The position numbers and the translations under genes were made by a program. Below the pieces are notes generated by a model. The model had not been told where the DNA came from and searched no databases. It saw only the letters and a program-made list of their open reading frames with translations. DNA of 33,468 nucleotides from Dehalococcoidia bacterium (GTDB lineage Bacteria; Chloroflexota; Dehalococcoidia; GIF9; AB-539-J10): NCBI GenBank assembly GCA_003556385.1, contig PWRA01000137.1, positions 1 through 33,468 on the forward strand, in the 5' to 3' direction. Numbering within the stretch: position 1 is the stretch's first letter; every line of letters starts with the position of its first letter. Of the stretch, positions 15,456 through 25,061 are shown piece after piece.

Positions 15456-17636
15456 TCATCGCCCCTGTGCCATCCTGTTTAGCAGAGAATTCGCCTGTAT
15501 CGGCGAATCGATGCCATATTTGGCTGACGATGCGCCAAAGCCCACTTTTGCAGACCACGCTGTCGGGGGGATGACTCTGAAGGTATCCTCGTCGGTCCAG
15601 TCATTGCCCAGGGCAAGAACAAAGTCCCAGTCCTCTCTGGAAAGCCACCGCACAGCAGCCCGCCCCTTGTTGATTCCGGCGTTCTTCACTTCCACAACCT
15701 TGCTCCCTTCCAGGACCTGGACGTCCAAATTGGCCGTTATGTTCGAGAGATTGTTTATCAACTCGCGCGCGCGGAGTTCGCTCAGCCTGGGGTTTGCCTT
15801 TCTATAATGCCAGACAAGGGAGAACTCTTTCTCCTCGATATGTGACCGGGGGGTCCTGTCCACCCATGACTCGAGTATTGGAACTATCTCCTTCTTCCAA
15901 TCGCTGCTCAGCGTCTCTATTGCCTCCCATTGCCCGCCCTTCTCTTTTAGCCATACACCGTGTTCAGCCACCAGGCTTACATCTAGATCACCGAACCACC
16001 TGTCCAGCGACCCCTTGTCACGCCCGCTCATCAACACCACTTCATTCCGGGGGTTTTCTGCCAGCTTCTGAAGCACGCCCATGAGCTTAGACCCCGGCTT
16101 TGTCTCCGCCGGCTTTGCCGACAGAGGTACCAGTGTGCCGTCGTAGTCCAGCAGCAATAGTGCCCGGCGGCTGTCTCGGAACTCGTCTATCAGCTTTCTC
16201 TGGAGCCGATAGGTCAGCGTCTTTGCCTTCATCTCTCGTTGGAGTTTCCTGGTTTGATGCAACCTATCCAGGAATTCGTGGGCCCAGTGCGTCACGTCGT
16301 AGCGCTTGAGCCGCTTCTGCATTGTGCGGTTTCGCTCTACCTGCTCCTGGTCAGGCATTGCCAGGGCTTGCTCGAGTGCGCGGACGATCTCCTCCTGGCT
16401 GTTCGCATTTATCGTGATAGCTTCGCCCAACTCCTGCGCCGCTCCGGTGGTCTCACTGAGTATCAGTACTCCTCTCCCGTCCGCTTTCGTGGCAACATAT
16501 TCCTTTGCCACCAGATTCATCCCGTCTCTGAGAGGTGTAAGCAGCGCCACGTCAGCCAGGGCGTAGAGAGCGGCAAACGAGTGGAACGGTAAGGCACGGT
16601 ACAGATACCAGATAGGCACCCAGCCTATGGTCCCATGCTTTCCGTTTATCTCGCCCACCAGTCCATCGACCTGTCTTTTCAGTTGCATATAGTGGTCGAC
16701 CTTTGTGCGGGAAGGCACAACCAGGAGAACAAAGACGACCTTCCTCAGATACTGAGGGTTCCTCTCCAGGAACGTGCTGAAGGCCTCCAATCGCTCGGGA
16801 ATACCTTTGGTGTAATCCAGCCGGTCCACCGAGAGGATGATCTGGAAGTCTCCCAGCTTCTTGCGAAACCTCTTAATCTCTATTTCCGCTCTCTCATCCC
16901 AGACAACGTTGGAGAAGCGTTCATAATGTATGCCCATAGGGAAGGCATCGGCTCTCACTATCCTTTCACCTTTGGTTATCTGCCCCATGCCGACCTCGTA
17001 GCCCAGAAAACGGTGCACGCTGTCCAGAAAATGGCCGGCGTAGTCATACGTGTGAAAGCCTATGAGATCTGCCCCCAGGAGTCCTTCCAGGACGTCTTCG
17101 CGCCACGGAAGAAGACGGAAGACTTCAAACGACGGAAAAGGAATGTGCAGAAAAAATCCTATATCTGCCTTAGGCAACCTCTCTCTCAGGAGTCTGGGCA
17201 GGAGCATCAAGTGATAGTCGTGTATCCAGATGATATCTTTAGGCCGGGCGATGCTGGCGACCACCTCGGCGTATGCCGAGTTGACCCGTTCATATGCCTG
17301 CCAGTAATCCTTCCGATACTCGGCGTAGAGTGAAAAGTAGTGAAACAGAGGCCAGATGGTCCGGTTGCAGATCCCGTGATAGAACGCGTCGATATCCTGC
17401 TGCGAGAGGGAGACCGGGTAGCATCTTTCGGCGAGTAGTCTCGCTGTGATCTCTTCTTCATTTTTTCTTCTCTTGAGGCTAATCCCCGGCCAACCTACCC
17501 AGACACAGTCGGAAGACTCATATAACGGCCTTAGACCTGTAGCAAGTCCACCGACACTGGGCTCGAAGTGCCAGGCGCCTTTCTTCTCTTCAATAGTTAT
17601 CGGCAGTCTGTTCGCAACAATAATAATCCTACGCAT
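15456..17636 (-). CDS. bifunctional trehalose-6-phosphate synthase/phosphatase
   Basis: 726 residues with OtsA and OtsB activities fused. The first part (about 1-465) is a GT20 synthase that joins NDP-glucose and glucose-6-phosphate: VGGLATGL, IWIHDYHLMLLP, GFHTYDYAGHF, SVDRLDYTKGIPERL and TPLRDGMNLVAKEY are all in place. The second part (about 485-726) is a HAD phosphatase that makes free trehalose, with nucleophile motif DYDGT (497-501), LMSGRD, LVAEHGVWL and ALGNDWTDEDTF. Fusion in this order is common in bacteria and eukaryotes. The start lies 3 bases after the nucleotidylyltransferase stop, with GGAGTG across the junction, so translation is probably coupled. The product likely serves osmoprotection or carbon storage. 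Confidence 0.96.
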   Translation of the reverse strand: MRRIIIVANRLPITIEEKKGAWHFEPSVGGLATGLRPLYESSDCVWVGWPGISLKRRKNEEEITARLLAERCYPVSLSQQDIDAFYHGICNRTIWPLFHYFSLYAEYRKDYWQAYERVNSAYAEVVASIARPKDIIWIHDYHLMLLPRLLRERLPKADIGFFLHIPFPSFEVFRLLPWREDVLEGLLGADLIGFHTYDYAGHFLDSVHRFLGYEVGMGQITKGERIVRADAFPMGIHYERFSNVVWDERAEIEIKRFRKKLGDFQIILSVDRLDYTKGIPERLEAFSTFLERNPQYLRKVVFVLLVVPSRTKVDHYMQLKRQVDGLVGEINGKHGTIGWVPIWYLYRALPFHSFAALYALADVALLTPLRDGMNLVAKEYVATKADGRGVLILSETTGAAQELGEAITINANSQEEIVRALEQALAMPDQEQVERNRTMQKRLKRYDVTHWAHEFLDRLHQTRKLQREMKAKTLTYRLQRKLIDEFRDSRRALLLLDYDGTLVPLSAKPAETKPGSKLMGVLQKLAENPRNEVVLMSGRDKGSLDRWFGDLDVSLVAEHGVWLKEKGGQWEAIETLSSDWKKEIVPILESWVDRTPRSHIEEKEFSLVWHYRKANPRLSELRARELINNLSNITANLDVQVLEGSKVVEVKNAGINKGRAAVRWLSREDWDFVLALGNDWTDEDTFRVIPPTAWSAKVGFGASSAKYGIDSPIQANSLLNRMAQGR

Positions 17637-17639
17637 ACG

Positions 17640-18716
17640 TCAACACTCCATTTCGATCTTGCTGTCGTCACCTAGGCACACGCTCACCTTCTCGGGGCCC
17701 GTATCATTGCCGAATCCCAGTAGCGTTGAACTCCTACCGATGACGCTATCTGTTAGCGACCTGACTCTCGCGATGCGGCAGGCTTCCAGTATTACCGAGC
17801 GCTCAACCGACGAGTTCTCGACCACGGTCCCGGCCCTGATGTTGGTGAAGGGCGCTATGGTCGAGTTCACTATCTGGCAGTCCGTGGCGATAAACGCCGG
17901 ACCCCTAACAAGGCTATTCACGATCCTTGCCCCCTCCTCGACCTGTACTCTTCCCTCGATGCGACTGTTAAGCGCCTTTCCTTTGATATCACGCTCCGAG
18001 TATGCATCAAGGACGACACGGTTAGCCTCGATGAGGCCCTGATTGCTGCCGATATCGAGCCACCACCCTGGGAGCACGCAGCTTCTGATCTCTTTTCCCA
18101 TCTCGAGGAGACTCTGCATGGCGTCGGTTATCTCCAACTCCCCGCGCCACGAAGGCTTTGTCCTGGCTATGGCCTTGTGTATCTCCGACGTGAAGATATA
18201 CACTCCGATTACGACAAGGTTACTCTTCGGTTCCTTCGGCTTTTCCAACATGCGCGTCACTTTACCTGAAGCGTCAACGTCGGCCACGCCGAACGGCCTC
18301 GGATCGTCTACCTCCTTGAGAAGGATGCTGGCGTCGCAGGCGGAGACATAGAACGCCTCCACGAATTCCTTGACTCCGTTCTGAACAAGGTTGTCGCCAA
18401 GGAACATGAGGAACTCGGAATCATCGAGAAAACCCTCAGCTATCTGAACAGCGTGCGCCAGTCCCCCCGGTTCGGACTGGCGTATGAACTCTATGCTCGC
18501 TCGCCCCCGCCGCTGTTCACCTATCGCTTCCCTTATGTGAGGCTCGGTGTCCGGCGATACGACGATGCCGATGTCCTCGATGCCCGCTTCTACTATGTAG
18601 TCGAGCACATGAAGAAGGATCGGCTTATTCCCCACGGGCAGGAGGTGCTTGGGTAGTGTGTGAGTTAGGGGTCTGAGCCGTGTACCCTTGCCGGCAGCCA
18701 GGACTAAAGCCTTCAT
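17640..18716 (-). CDS. sugar-1-phosphate nucleotidylyltransferase (long RmlA/GlmU-like)
   Basis: 358 residues. The N-terminal nucleotidyltransferase domain has ALVLAAGKGTRLRPLT (3-18), the metal-binding FLGDNLV and the EKPKEPKSN segment. The C-terminal quarter has isoleucine-rich hexapeptide repeats (SRIEGRVQVEEGARIVNSLV and on) of a left-handed beta-helix. This is the layout of the long-type glucose-1-phosphate thymidylyltransferases, which can use dTTP or UTP. AGGAGG (18725-18730) lies 8 bases before the ATG at 18716. It stands between PGI/PMI and the trehalose synthase, so supplying NDP-glucose to the synthase is an attractive but unproven role. Substrate could also be glucosamine- or mannose-1-phosphate. 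Confidence 0.88.
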   Translation of the reverse strand: MKALVLAAGKGTRLRPLTHTLPKHLLPVGNKPILLHVLDYIVEAGIEDIGIVVSPDTEPHIREAIGEQRRGRASIEFIRQSEPGGLAHAVQIAEGFLDDSEFLMFLGDNLVQNGVKEFVEAFYVSACDASILLKEVDDPRPFGVADVDASGKVTRMLEKPKEPKSNLVVIGVYIFTSEIHKAIARTKPSWRGELEITDAMQSLLEMGKEIRSCVLPGWWLDIGSNQGLIEANRVVLDAYSERDIKGKALNSRIEGRVQVEEGARIVNSLVRGPAFIATDCQIVNSTIAPFTNIRAGTVVENSSVERSVILEACRIARVRSLTDSVIGRSSTLLGFGNDTGPEKVSVCLGDDSKIEMEC

Positions 18717-18788
18717 CCGGCCATCCTCCTACGGTGTCTGGTGACCTGCCCCATAGCTTCCCGACCAGTTGCGCCCCATCGCTCTGCC

Positions 18789-19862
18789 CTAGTCGCCAGG
18801 AGTATTTGACCGGGCGAGGTACTGCTTCACGAAGTCTATCGCATCTATAGATGTAGGGTCAACCTCGTTCAGCATCGCCAGGTAAAAACTGGCATAGTCG
18901 CCGAGGAGAACCAGGCTCATGATCTGGGCTAGGGCACTGTCACCCCTGGCTTGAGCGGACTCATGCGGGATGCCCGCTCCGGAGAGCAGTTCGGTTGTAG
19001 CCCGGTAGCGTAGCACAGTCCGGGGTCCTAGCAATGCCGAACGCAGCAGGAGCACATATATCATGTCCTTCGCCCCGGCGGGGAACTCGTAACCGATTAC
19101 GGCATTATGGTTCAGTTCAGGGAAGCTTTCAGAGAAGGCCCAGGACTTGCTGTTCTCGTTGAACTGCGCCTTCCAGCGCTGAGCCACCTCTGCGAGTATC
19201 TCTGCTCCGTAGACTACTGCTACACGCCCTGACAGCCTGCTCGCCAGTTGCTTTGCAGGGTTTGACGCAAGAGGCTTGGTCTCGACGAAGTCATCCGACA
19301 GTTCTTCCAGAATGCCCACTGTCTCGTTCACGTCTGCCGCCTTATCTGTGATGAGACCGAGCTTCTGAAATATGCCGACCAGAGGCAAGAAATTGTAGGG
19401 AAACGCTGCCCTGGGAGGTGCCCGGTAAGACACTATGTAGGCAGGGATGCCTTCGCCTTCAGCCATCTGCCCCAGCCTGCCACCGGAGGTGATTACTATC
19501 TGCTTTGCCTGTCTCTTGGTTGATTCGCTGAATGCCGAGAGGGTTTCCTCGGTATTCCCCGAATAGCTCGAGGCGATGACCAGCGTCCTCTTATCGACAA
19601 ACGTGGGCAGCCCATAATCGCGGTGCACCCATACAGACACTCTGCTTTCCATCTGGGCCAGGCGCCGAGCGATATCACCGCCGATAGCCGAACCGCCCAT
19701 CCCCAGGATGACTATGTTAGACACTTCGGAATAGTCCACCGGCAGGTCAAATCTCAGCACTGCTTCCCACGCTCCCTGGCACTGCGCTGTGAATGCGTGC
19801 AGGTGATCGAGCATGCCTGATCTATCAAGCTGTCGGTAGGCTGAGGGTTTGTCCAGATCCAC
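18789..19862 (-). CDS. bifunctional phosphoglucose/phosphomannose isomerase
   Basis: 357 residues, the usual size of the PGI/PMI family. It interconverts fructose-6-phosphate with glucose-6- or mannose-6-phosphate. Two SIS domains are visible: VILGMGGSAIGGD (51-63), ASSYSGNTEET (98-108) and SGGRLGQMA (126-134) in the first, and the catalytic ESFPELNHNAVIGYE segment (about 239-257) in the second. The start is GTG at 19862, with GGAGG (19872-19876) 9 bases upstream. It is the first gene of a three-gene operon with the nucleotidylyltransferase (72 bases downstream) and the trehalose gene. A possible promoter lies at 19928-19956. Confidence 0.9.
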   Translation of the reverse strand: MDLDKPSAYRQLDRSGMLDHLHAFTAQCQGAWEAVLRFDLPVDYSEVSNIVILGMGGSAIGGDIARRLAQMESRVSVWVHRDYGLPTFVDKRTLVIASSYSGNTEETLSAFSESTKRQAKQIVITSGGRLGQMAEGEGIPAYIVSYRAPPRAAFPYNFLPLVGIFQKLGLITDKAADVNETVGILEELSDDFVETKPLASNPAKQLASRLSGRVAVVYGAEILAEVAQRWKAQFNENSKSWAFSESFPELNHNAVIGYEFPAGAKDMIYVLLLRSALLGPRTVLRYRATTELLSGAGIPHESAQARGDSALAQIMSLVLLGDYASFYLAMLNEVDPTSIDAIDFVKQYLARSNTPGD

Positions 19863-19927
19863 TATACCGGTCCTCCATATCCCGCCGGAATCGCCCCGGA
19901 TAGGCTGGCATCCGGTCGGCGTTCAGT

Positions 19928-19956
19928 AGAATACTCTAATCGGGCGATTCGGGCAA
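19928..19956 (-). promoter_or_regulatory. candidate promoter of the sugar/trehalose operon
   Basis: TTGCCC (19956-19951), 17 bp, TATTCT (19933-19928) on the minus strand, each 4/6 of consensus. The start would be near 19921, about 59 bases before the GTG. Confidence 0.35.
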
Positions 19957-20156
19957 CCTGCTGGCTTGTCTGGGGAAGAACACGTAAGGGCCCGTGGGGT
20001 CTGGCCAATCGCGACCGCCGGTGAGTACAGCAATACCCGCGGTGCTGCCGGTGCTGAGCCATTACCGTCGTATTCGCAGCAAGGGAACCGGCGATACCGT
20101 ATAGCGAGGAGACGCGGCAAACCCGTGTCGACATCGGATCCCTGTAGCCGGGAGCG

Positions 20157-20186
20157 TTGACTCCTCTCGACTGGCTCTGCTAGACT
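20157..20186 (+). promoter_or_regulatory. candidate promoter for the M29 peptidase
   Basis: TTGACT (20157-20162), 18 bp, TAGACT (20181-20186) with a TGC extended -10. It lies about 190 bases before the ATG at 20373. Confidence 0.38.
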
Positions 20187-20372
20187 GCGCCTGCGTTGCG
20201 CGACCGTGGGAGAGGCTCCGGTGCGCACAGCACGGCTTGATCCCTGCGTGGCGATGGTCTGAGACGTCGCATCACCGGGTCCGGTAGTGGGAGGACCAGA
20301 AGTCGGCCACGACAGAACCCAGCGCGGACGCGGGATAAGCGGGCACATTCTGATCAAGACGAAGGAGGTAAT

Positions 20373-21476
20373 ATGGCAGATCCTCGAGTGGATGCTATAG
20401 CCAGAATTCTGGTCGATTACTCCGTTGAGATACAACCGAACCAGCTGGTGCGCATCACCGGTACTCCCGAGGGCGCACCGCTGGTGCTGGCCGTCTACCG
20501 GCAGGTGCTGGAGCGGGGGGCCCATCCGTGGCTCCAGTTGGGGTTGGAAGGAACGCAAGAGCTCTTCCTCGCCTATGCCGATGATGCCCAGCTCGATTAT
20601 ATCCCGCCGTTTGTGAAAGACGCCATTGAGCAGATCGATGCGAGCATCGGGATCTGGGCCGAGGTGAACACCAAGCAGTTGACCAGCGCCAATCCTGCCA
20701 GGCAGGCCCGCCGGGCGGTGGCAATGCGTCCTATGTCTGAGCGGTTACTGGAACGGGCGGCCAGGAAAGAGCTGCGGTGGACTGCAACTCTACATCCCAC
20801 GCATGCCTTCGCTCAAGATGCGGAGATGTCGCTCCGGGAATTCGAGGACTTCGTCTACAAAGCAAGTCTCGTCCACGAATCGGATCCAATCCAGGCCTGG
20901 CGGACGGTTTCCAGGGATCAGCAACGTGTGGTCGACTGGTTGAGTAAGGCCAGGGAGATCCATGTCCTCGGGCCCGACACAGATTTCAGGCTCTCGGTGT
21001 CAGGGCGGACGTGGCAGAACTGCGACGGCCACGAGAACTTCCCCGACGGAGAGATCTTCACCGGTCCGATCGAGGATAGCCTTAACGGGCATATCAGGTA
21101 TACCTATCCTGCCTGCGCCTATGGTCGTGAGGTGGAGGACGTCCGGCTTGAGTTCAAGGACGGTAGGGTCGTTAAGGCTACGGCGGCCAAGAACGAAGAG
21201 TTCCTGTTGCAGATGCTGGAGACAGACGCAGGCGCACGCTACGTCGGGGAGTTTGCCTTCGGGACCAACCGGGGCATCCAGAGGTTCACGAAGAACACTC
21301 TTTTCGACGAGAAGATCGGCGGGACGATCCACGTGGCGTTGGGCAAGGCCTATCCTGAGACCGGCGGCAAGAACAGCTCTGCGATCCACTGGGACATGGT
21401 GTGCGACCTGCGGAAGGATGGAGAGGTCCGGGTTGACGGCACCCTTTTCCTGAAGGATGGCAAGATCCTGATATAG
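20373..21476 (+). CDS. M29 family metallo-aminopeptidase (AmpS/AmpT type)
   Basis: 367 residues. M29 enzymes are dimeric, two-metal aminopeptidases (thermophilic aminopeptidase T, AmpS). The five metal ligands can be placed: E227 in DGEIFTGP, E293 in GEFAFGTN, H320 in GTIHVALG, and H339 with D341 in AIHWDMV, with spacing like the family. GTPEGAPLVLAVY near residue 30 and GRTWQNCDGHENFPDGE (211-227) are also typical. The gene begins with a strong AAGGAGGTAAT just before the ATG. The SAM methyltransferase follows after 110 bases. It is a housekeeping peptide-recycling enzyme in most hosts. Confidence 0.93.
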   Translation: MADPRVDAIARILVDYSVEIQPNQLVRITGTPEGAPLVLAVYRQVLERGAHPWLQLGLEGTQELFLAYADDAQLDYIPPFVKDAIEQIDASIGIWAEVNTKQLTSANPARQARRAVAMRPMSERLLERAARKELRWTATLHPTHAFAQDAEMSLREFEDFVYKASLVHESDPIQAWRTVSRDQQRVVDWLSKAREIHVLGPDTDFRLSVSGRTWQNCDGHENFPDGEIFTGPIEDSLNGHIRYTYPACAYGREVEDVRLEFKDGRVVKATAAKNEEFLLQMLETDAGARYVGEFAFGTNRGIQRFTKNTLFDEKIGGTIHVALGKAYPETGGKNSSAIHWDMVCDLRKDGEVRVDGTLFLKDGKILI

Positions 21477-21586
21477 AGGAGGCATCGCCGGGCCCGTTTA
21501 ATGCGTGTTCGGCAGACCTTGCTGTCACTCGACCGCTAAGACGCCACGCCGTTATCGGTTCGCTTTCGTCTGCAGGAGCCGCAAAG

Positions 21587-22369
21587 ATGAGTCGTCACTG
21601 GACAGAAGAGCTGTTCCTCAAGCACGCTGACCTGTACCGGGTTCTGCTCGAAGGAATGCTCGCCCGGGCCGAAGACGAGGCGCGGGGTGTTGCAGGACTG
21701 CTGGATGCCGCAGGGGTTGAAGCCGGCGCAGTGATACTGGACCTCAACTGCGGAATCGGGCGCCATGCCATACATCTGGCCAAACTGGGCTACCATGTCG
21801 TGGGTGTGGATATCTCGCCCCGCCTGGTTGAGCGGGCCCGCGAGCTGGCTGCAGAGCATTCTGTTATGGACCTGACTGAGTTTGTCGTGGGTGACGCGCG
21901 AGAGGTAGCAGACGCGCTGCCGGGCCGCAACTTCGATGCCGTGATCAGCATGTTCACCTCGCTTGGATACTACGACGAGGAGACAGACCGCTTGATACTG
22001 CGCCGGTGCCGTGACCTGACCCGGGCCGGAGGGATCTTCGTCCTGGAGACGGGGTTTCGCGATTCCATCGCCCGCAATTTCCAGCCGTATGGTGTGTTCC
22101 GTGTCGGTTCGCTCCTGCTCCTTCACGAGAGGGAGTTCGATCTGGATACTTCGCGCAGCAGGGCCACGTGGACTTTCCTTGAGAAGAAGGGGAGTAGTTA
22201 TCGTCTACGTGCGGCGGTCGATCTCGATCATCGTCTGTACAGCCTGCACGAACTGATATCGTTATTCAAGCAAGCGGGGTGGCGCTACTGTGCTGCCTAC
22301 CGCGACTTCGCACTGCGGGAGCCGTCGCTTGATGGGAACAGGCTGGTCATCGTCGCGGACAAAATATGA
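21587..22369 (+). CDS. class I SAM-dependent methyltransferase
   Basis: 260 residues. Motif I VILDLNCGIGRHAIHLA (about 49-65), acidic motif II GVDISPRLVERA (about 73-84), the VGDAREV motif III region (about 102-108) and FDAVISMFTSLGYYDEE (about 117-133) define a Rossmann-fold methyltransferase. The G-Y-Y-D-E-E segment is shared with small-molecule methyltransferases of the UbiE/Methyltransf_25 kind. The substrate cannot be inferred. AGGAG lies a few bases before the ATG. Same strand as the M29 peptidase, possibly co-transcribed; convergent with comEC. Confidence 0.85.
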   Translation: MSRHWTEELFLKHADLYRVLLEGMLARAEDEARGVAGLLDAAGVEAGAVILDLNCGIGRHAIHLAKLGYHVVGVDISPRLVERARELAAEHSVMDLTEFVVGDAREVADALPGRNFDAVISMFTSLGYYDEETDRLILRRCRDLTRAGGIFVLETGFRDSIARNFQPYGVFRVGSLLLLHEREFDLDTSRSRATWTFLEKKGSSYRLRAAVDLDHRLYSLHELISLFKQAGWRYCAAYRDFALREPSLDGNRLVIVADKI

Positions 22370-22480
22370 CCCACTGGGAGAAGGTGCCTTTCCCTCAGCG
22401 CTGTCATCATAACACCATTACACCTTGTTCACTCCGTGGTTTTGCCATCTTCTCCGGCGACGCTGAGCAGTTCCAGCACC

Positions 22481-24907
22481 TCATTTATCTGTCCTGACCC
22501 AGAGCCCCTCCCCGTCGGTGATCAGCTCGATTGTGCCTTGCCTGTCCGTGCGATAGACGTTGTCTTCGCCCACCCAGTCGATAAGTCTTTCCAGCACCAC
22601 GGGGCTGGGGTGACCGAAGGGATTGTGCGCCCCCACTGAGATCACGGCCACCTCTGGGTCAACCGCGGCTAGAAACTGCGGCATGGTGGAGGTCATGCTG
22701 CCATGATGGGCGGCTTTCAGAACCGTGCTTCTCAGGTTGGGCCGCTGCATGATGAGGTCCAGCTCGGCTTCCTGTCTGATATCGGCGGTCAGGAGGAAGC
22801 TGATCTCGTTCCAGGTGAGTCTGAGGACTAGACCGTTGTTATCTACATCGCAACTGGTTCCTTCGAAGAACTGCCGCGGCGGGTTGAGCACGTCGAGTAT
22901 GATGCCGTCGCCCAGGTCGATCCTCTGTCCTGAGCGAGCAATGCTAAGCTCGATATCCTTATCCTCGATGCGTCGGAGTAACTCCCGGTAGATCGACGAG
23001 TCATAGGGTACGCCGGGGTCGAGCACCTGGTTGACCTCGTATGTTTGCAGGACCTCTACCAGGCCCGTGATGTGGTCGGCCTGAGGCTGAGTGATGACCA
23101 CCAGATCTATAGTCCTGTTCCAGAAGGGGAGCTTCTCGCTCAGTGCCAGACCGATCCTCTGCGTGTCAGGCCCACCATCGACCAGTATGTTCTGTCCGGC
23201 GGGCGTCTGAATCAGTATGGCATCTCCCTGTCCCACATCAAGGAAGCTCACACGGAGATTGTGATCGGGTAGGGTAAGGACCGCAGACCAGACCAGGATA
23301 GCTACTATCAGGAGGGGAAGGACAGGCCATTTTGCCGAAAGGGGGATGTGGGGGCGAGGAATGCCGTCCGCGGCGTTCCTCAGCCTGGAAGCTAGCTTTC
23401 TGAAGAGACCGGTCAACTGCCCACGATAAGAAAGGGACGCCAGAACTGCAGCCAATATACCATAGTAGATCCAGACGTGCCAGGGAGAAGCATTCACCTC
23501 CAGTGAGGAATAGGGCAGGGCATCAAGACCCTGTACCACGAAAATGAGATAGCTGAGAAACAGCCAGGCCACCCAGCCGAGTATCTGAGCGGCGAATACA
23601 GCGAATAGTCCGACGAAGGCGCACAGCGCAGCTGTTACGATGATGAAGGGCAGAGTGGGTAGACACAGGAAGGTTGCTGGCAGCGCAACCAGCGAGAGCA
23701 CCCCGAAGTTGTGAGCAATCAGCGGCCCGACCGCGACCGTCGCTGCCAGGGTGGCAGCGAATACATCGGTCATCGCCCTGCCTGTGCCGGTCAGCGCCTT
23801 GTTGCCGCCTGATACACGGGCCACTCCCTTCTGGCCCCATGCCTGGAAGTAAGGAAAGAGGAGAACAAGCCCGGCCATGGCCGAGAAGCTCATCTGAAAT
23901 GATACGCTCCACAGGAGATGGGGATCGATTCCGACCATCACTGCGGCGGCAAATGCCAGGGCTATTATTGCGCTTCGCTGCCTCCCTAAGCACTCAGCCA
24001 TCAAGAATAGACTACCCATGGTTGCGGCCCGAATGACGGGCGGCCGCATGCCGGCCAGCATGGCATATAACCAGATGCCTGCCATAGCTATCCAAATATG
24101 TATGCCACGCTGACGCCCGAAGACGATAACGGCGAAGCTAAGGAACATGGCCAGAATAATCCCCACATGCAGGCCAGAAATGGCCAGCAGGTGTGCTGTT
24201 CCCGTCCTGGAAAAGCTCTGATGGAGCGAATCAGGAATGCCTTCCCGCTGGCCCAGCAGGATGCCCTGCGCCAGCGAGGCCTGTGGCTCTGGCAATGCCC
24301 TGGCTAAAGAAACGGAGAGGCTTGCCCTCAAGGAACTGATCCACCGCAACGGTGCGAATCCCTGGCCGTGGTCGACGACGTCCACTAACGGGTAGTATAT
24401 GATGGAGTAAATTCCCCGGTGGGCCAGGTAGCCCGCATAGTCGAAGTCCTCCAACTGGGGAGGAGTCACCAGCTTTCCCGTCACAGCAAGCTGATCCCCG
24501 TAACGGTAGGCGGGGTATCTCGATACCCGCATCAGCGCGTTTCCCGACACTTCTCGGCTCTCACCATCCACAGTGATATCGGCGGCCGCAAAGGTCAGCA
24601 GGCAGTATGTATCCCGGACGTCGGGCTCCTCTGCCACCCGCCCATGAATGTGCACAACCCCCCTATCGTTGTAGGAACAGAGCGAATCCTCACCCGCTGA
24701 CGGCAAGCTTGTGCCGTAATGAAGGATGCCGCCTAGAAGGGCCAGGACACATAGGCCGGCGACGATCAGTGTTTTTCTGCTCCCCGGGAAGCAAGGTATA
24801 ACCGCGAACGGGATGATCCCTATGGCCAGGGCAAGCAAAGGCAGGCTCAGTTCTGAACCCAGGAATGTACCGAGAACCCAGGCACAGCTAACATAGAGAA
24901 GCCACAC
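22481..24907 (-). CDS. comEC: ComEC/Rec2 DNA-uptake channel
   Basis: 808 residues. ComEC is the inner-membrane channel that takes up single-stranded DNA in natural transformation. An N-terminal membrane segment and an OB-like domain (about 80-180) are followed by a competence domain with roughly eight or more hydrophobic helices (AISGLHVGIILAMFLSF near 242 is its signature) and a C-terminal metallo-beta-lactamase-like domain (FLDVGQGDAILIQTPAG, LKAAHHGSMTS). In the latter, the metal motif usually written HxHxDH reads Q607-P-Q609-A-D611-H612, so two histidines are glutamines. The start is GTG at 24907 without a good Shine-Dalgarno. No comEA, comF or pilus gene is in the window. Confidence 0.93.
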   Translation of the reverse strand: MWLLYVSCAWVLGTFLGSELSLPLLALAIGIIPFAVIPCFPGSRKTLIVAGLCVLALLGGILHYGTSLPSAGEDSLCSYNDRGVVHIHGRVAEEPDVRDTYCLLTFAAADITVDGESREVSGNALMRVSRYPAYRYGDQLAVTGKLVTPPQLEDFDYAGYLAHRGIYSIIYYPLVDVVDHGQGFAPLRWISSLRASLSVSLARALPEPQASLAQGILLGQREGIPDSLHQSFSRTGTAHLLAISGLHVGIILAMFLSFAVIVFGRQRGIHIWIAMAGIWLYAMLAGMRPPVIRAATMGSLFLMAECLGRQRSAIIALAFAAAVMVGIDPHLLWSVSFQMSFSAMAGLVLLFPYFQAWGQKGVARVSGGNKALTGTGRAMTDVFAATLAATVAVGPLIAHNFGVLSLVALPATFLCLPTLPFIIVTAALCAFVGLFAVFAAQILGWVAWLFLSYLIFVVQGLDALPYSSLEVNASPWHVWIYYGILAAVLASLSYRGQLTGLFRKLASRLRNAADGIPRPHIPLSAKWPVLPLLIVAILVWSAVLTLPDHNLRVSFLDVGQGDAILIQTPAGQNILVDGGPDTQRIGLALSEKLPFWNRTIDLVVITQPQADHITGLVEVLQTYEVNQVLDPGVPYDSSIYRELLRRIEDKDIELSIARSGQRIDLGDGIILDVLNPPRQFFEGTSCDVDNNGLVLRLTWNEISFLLTADIRQEAELDLIMQRPNLRSTVLKAAHHGSMTSTMPQFLAAVDPEVAVISVGAHNPFGHPSPVVLERLIDWVGEDNVYRTDRQGTIELITDGEGLWVRTDK

Positions 24908-25061
24908 GGAACAACTCTCAATTCAGGCAAGCTATTGTTGTCCCAGTTTACCAGTTTGCAGTGCGTCGGGGATAGGGTCGGGCATGTTCTACCGGCCGAG
25001 TCTGTCCGCGATTCACCGTGGTGTTAGAGGGAACCTGTATGCGGTCAGCCTCCACGCGATG

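Larger units (their letters stand above)
19863..20372. other. 510-base divergent intergenic region
   Basis: This gap lies between the minus-strand PGI/PMI gene and the plus-strand M29 gene. I found no supported gene or RNA; short open frames here lack ribosome binding sites and family features. It holds two promoter candidates (19928-19956 minus, 20157-20186 plus). It could hide a decayed gene, which I cannot see. Confidence 0.5.

Noticed and set aside
19923-20558. 211-codon minus-strand open frame across the 510-base gap
   Set aside because: It runs into the M29 gene on the opposite strand, has no ribosome binding site and no recognisable motif. Its composition looks like random GC-rich sequence.
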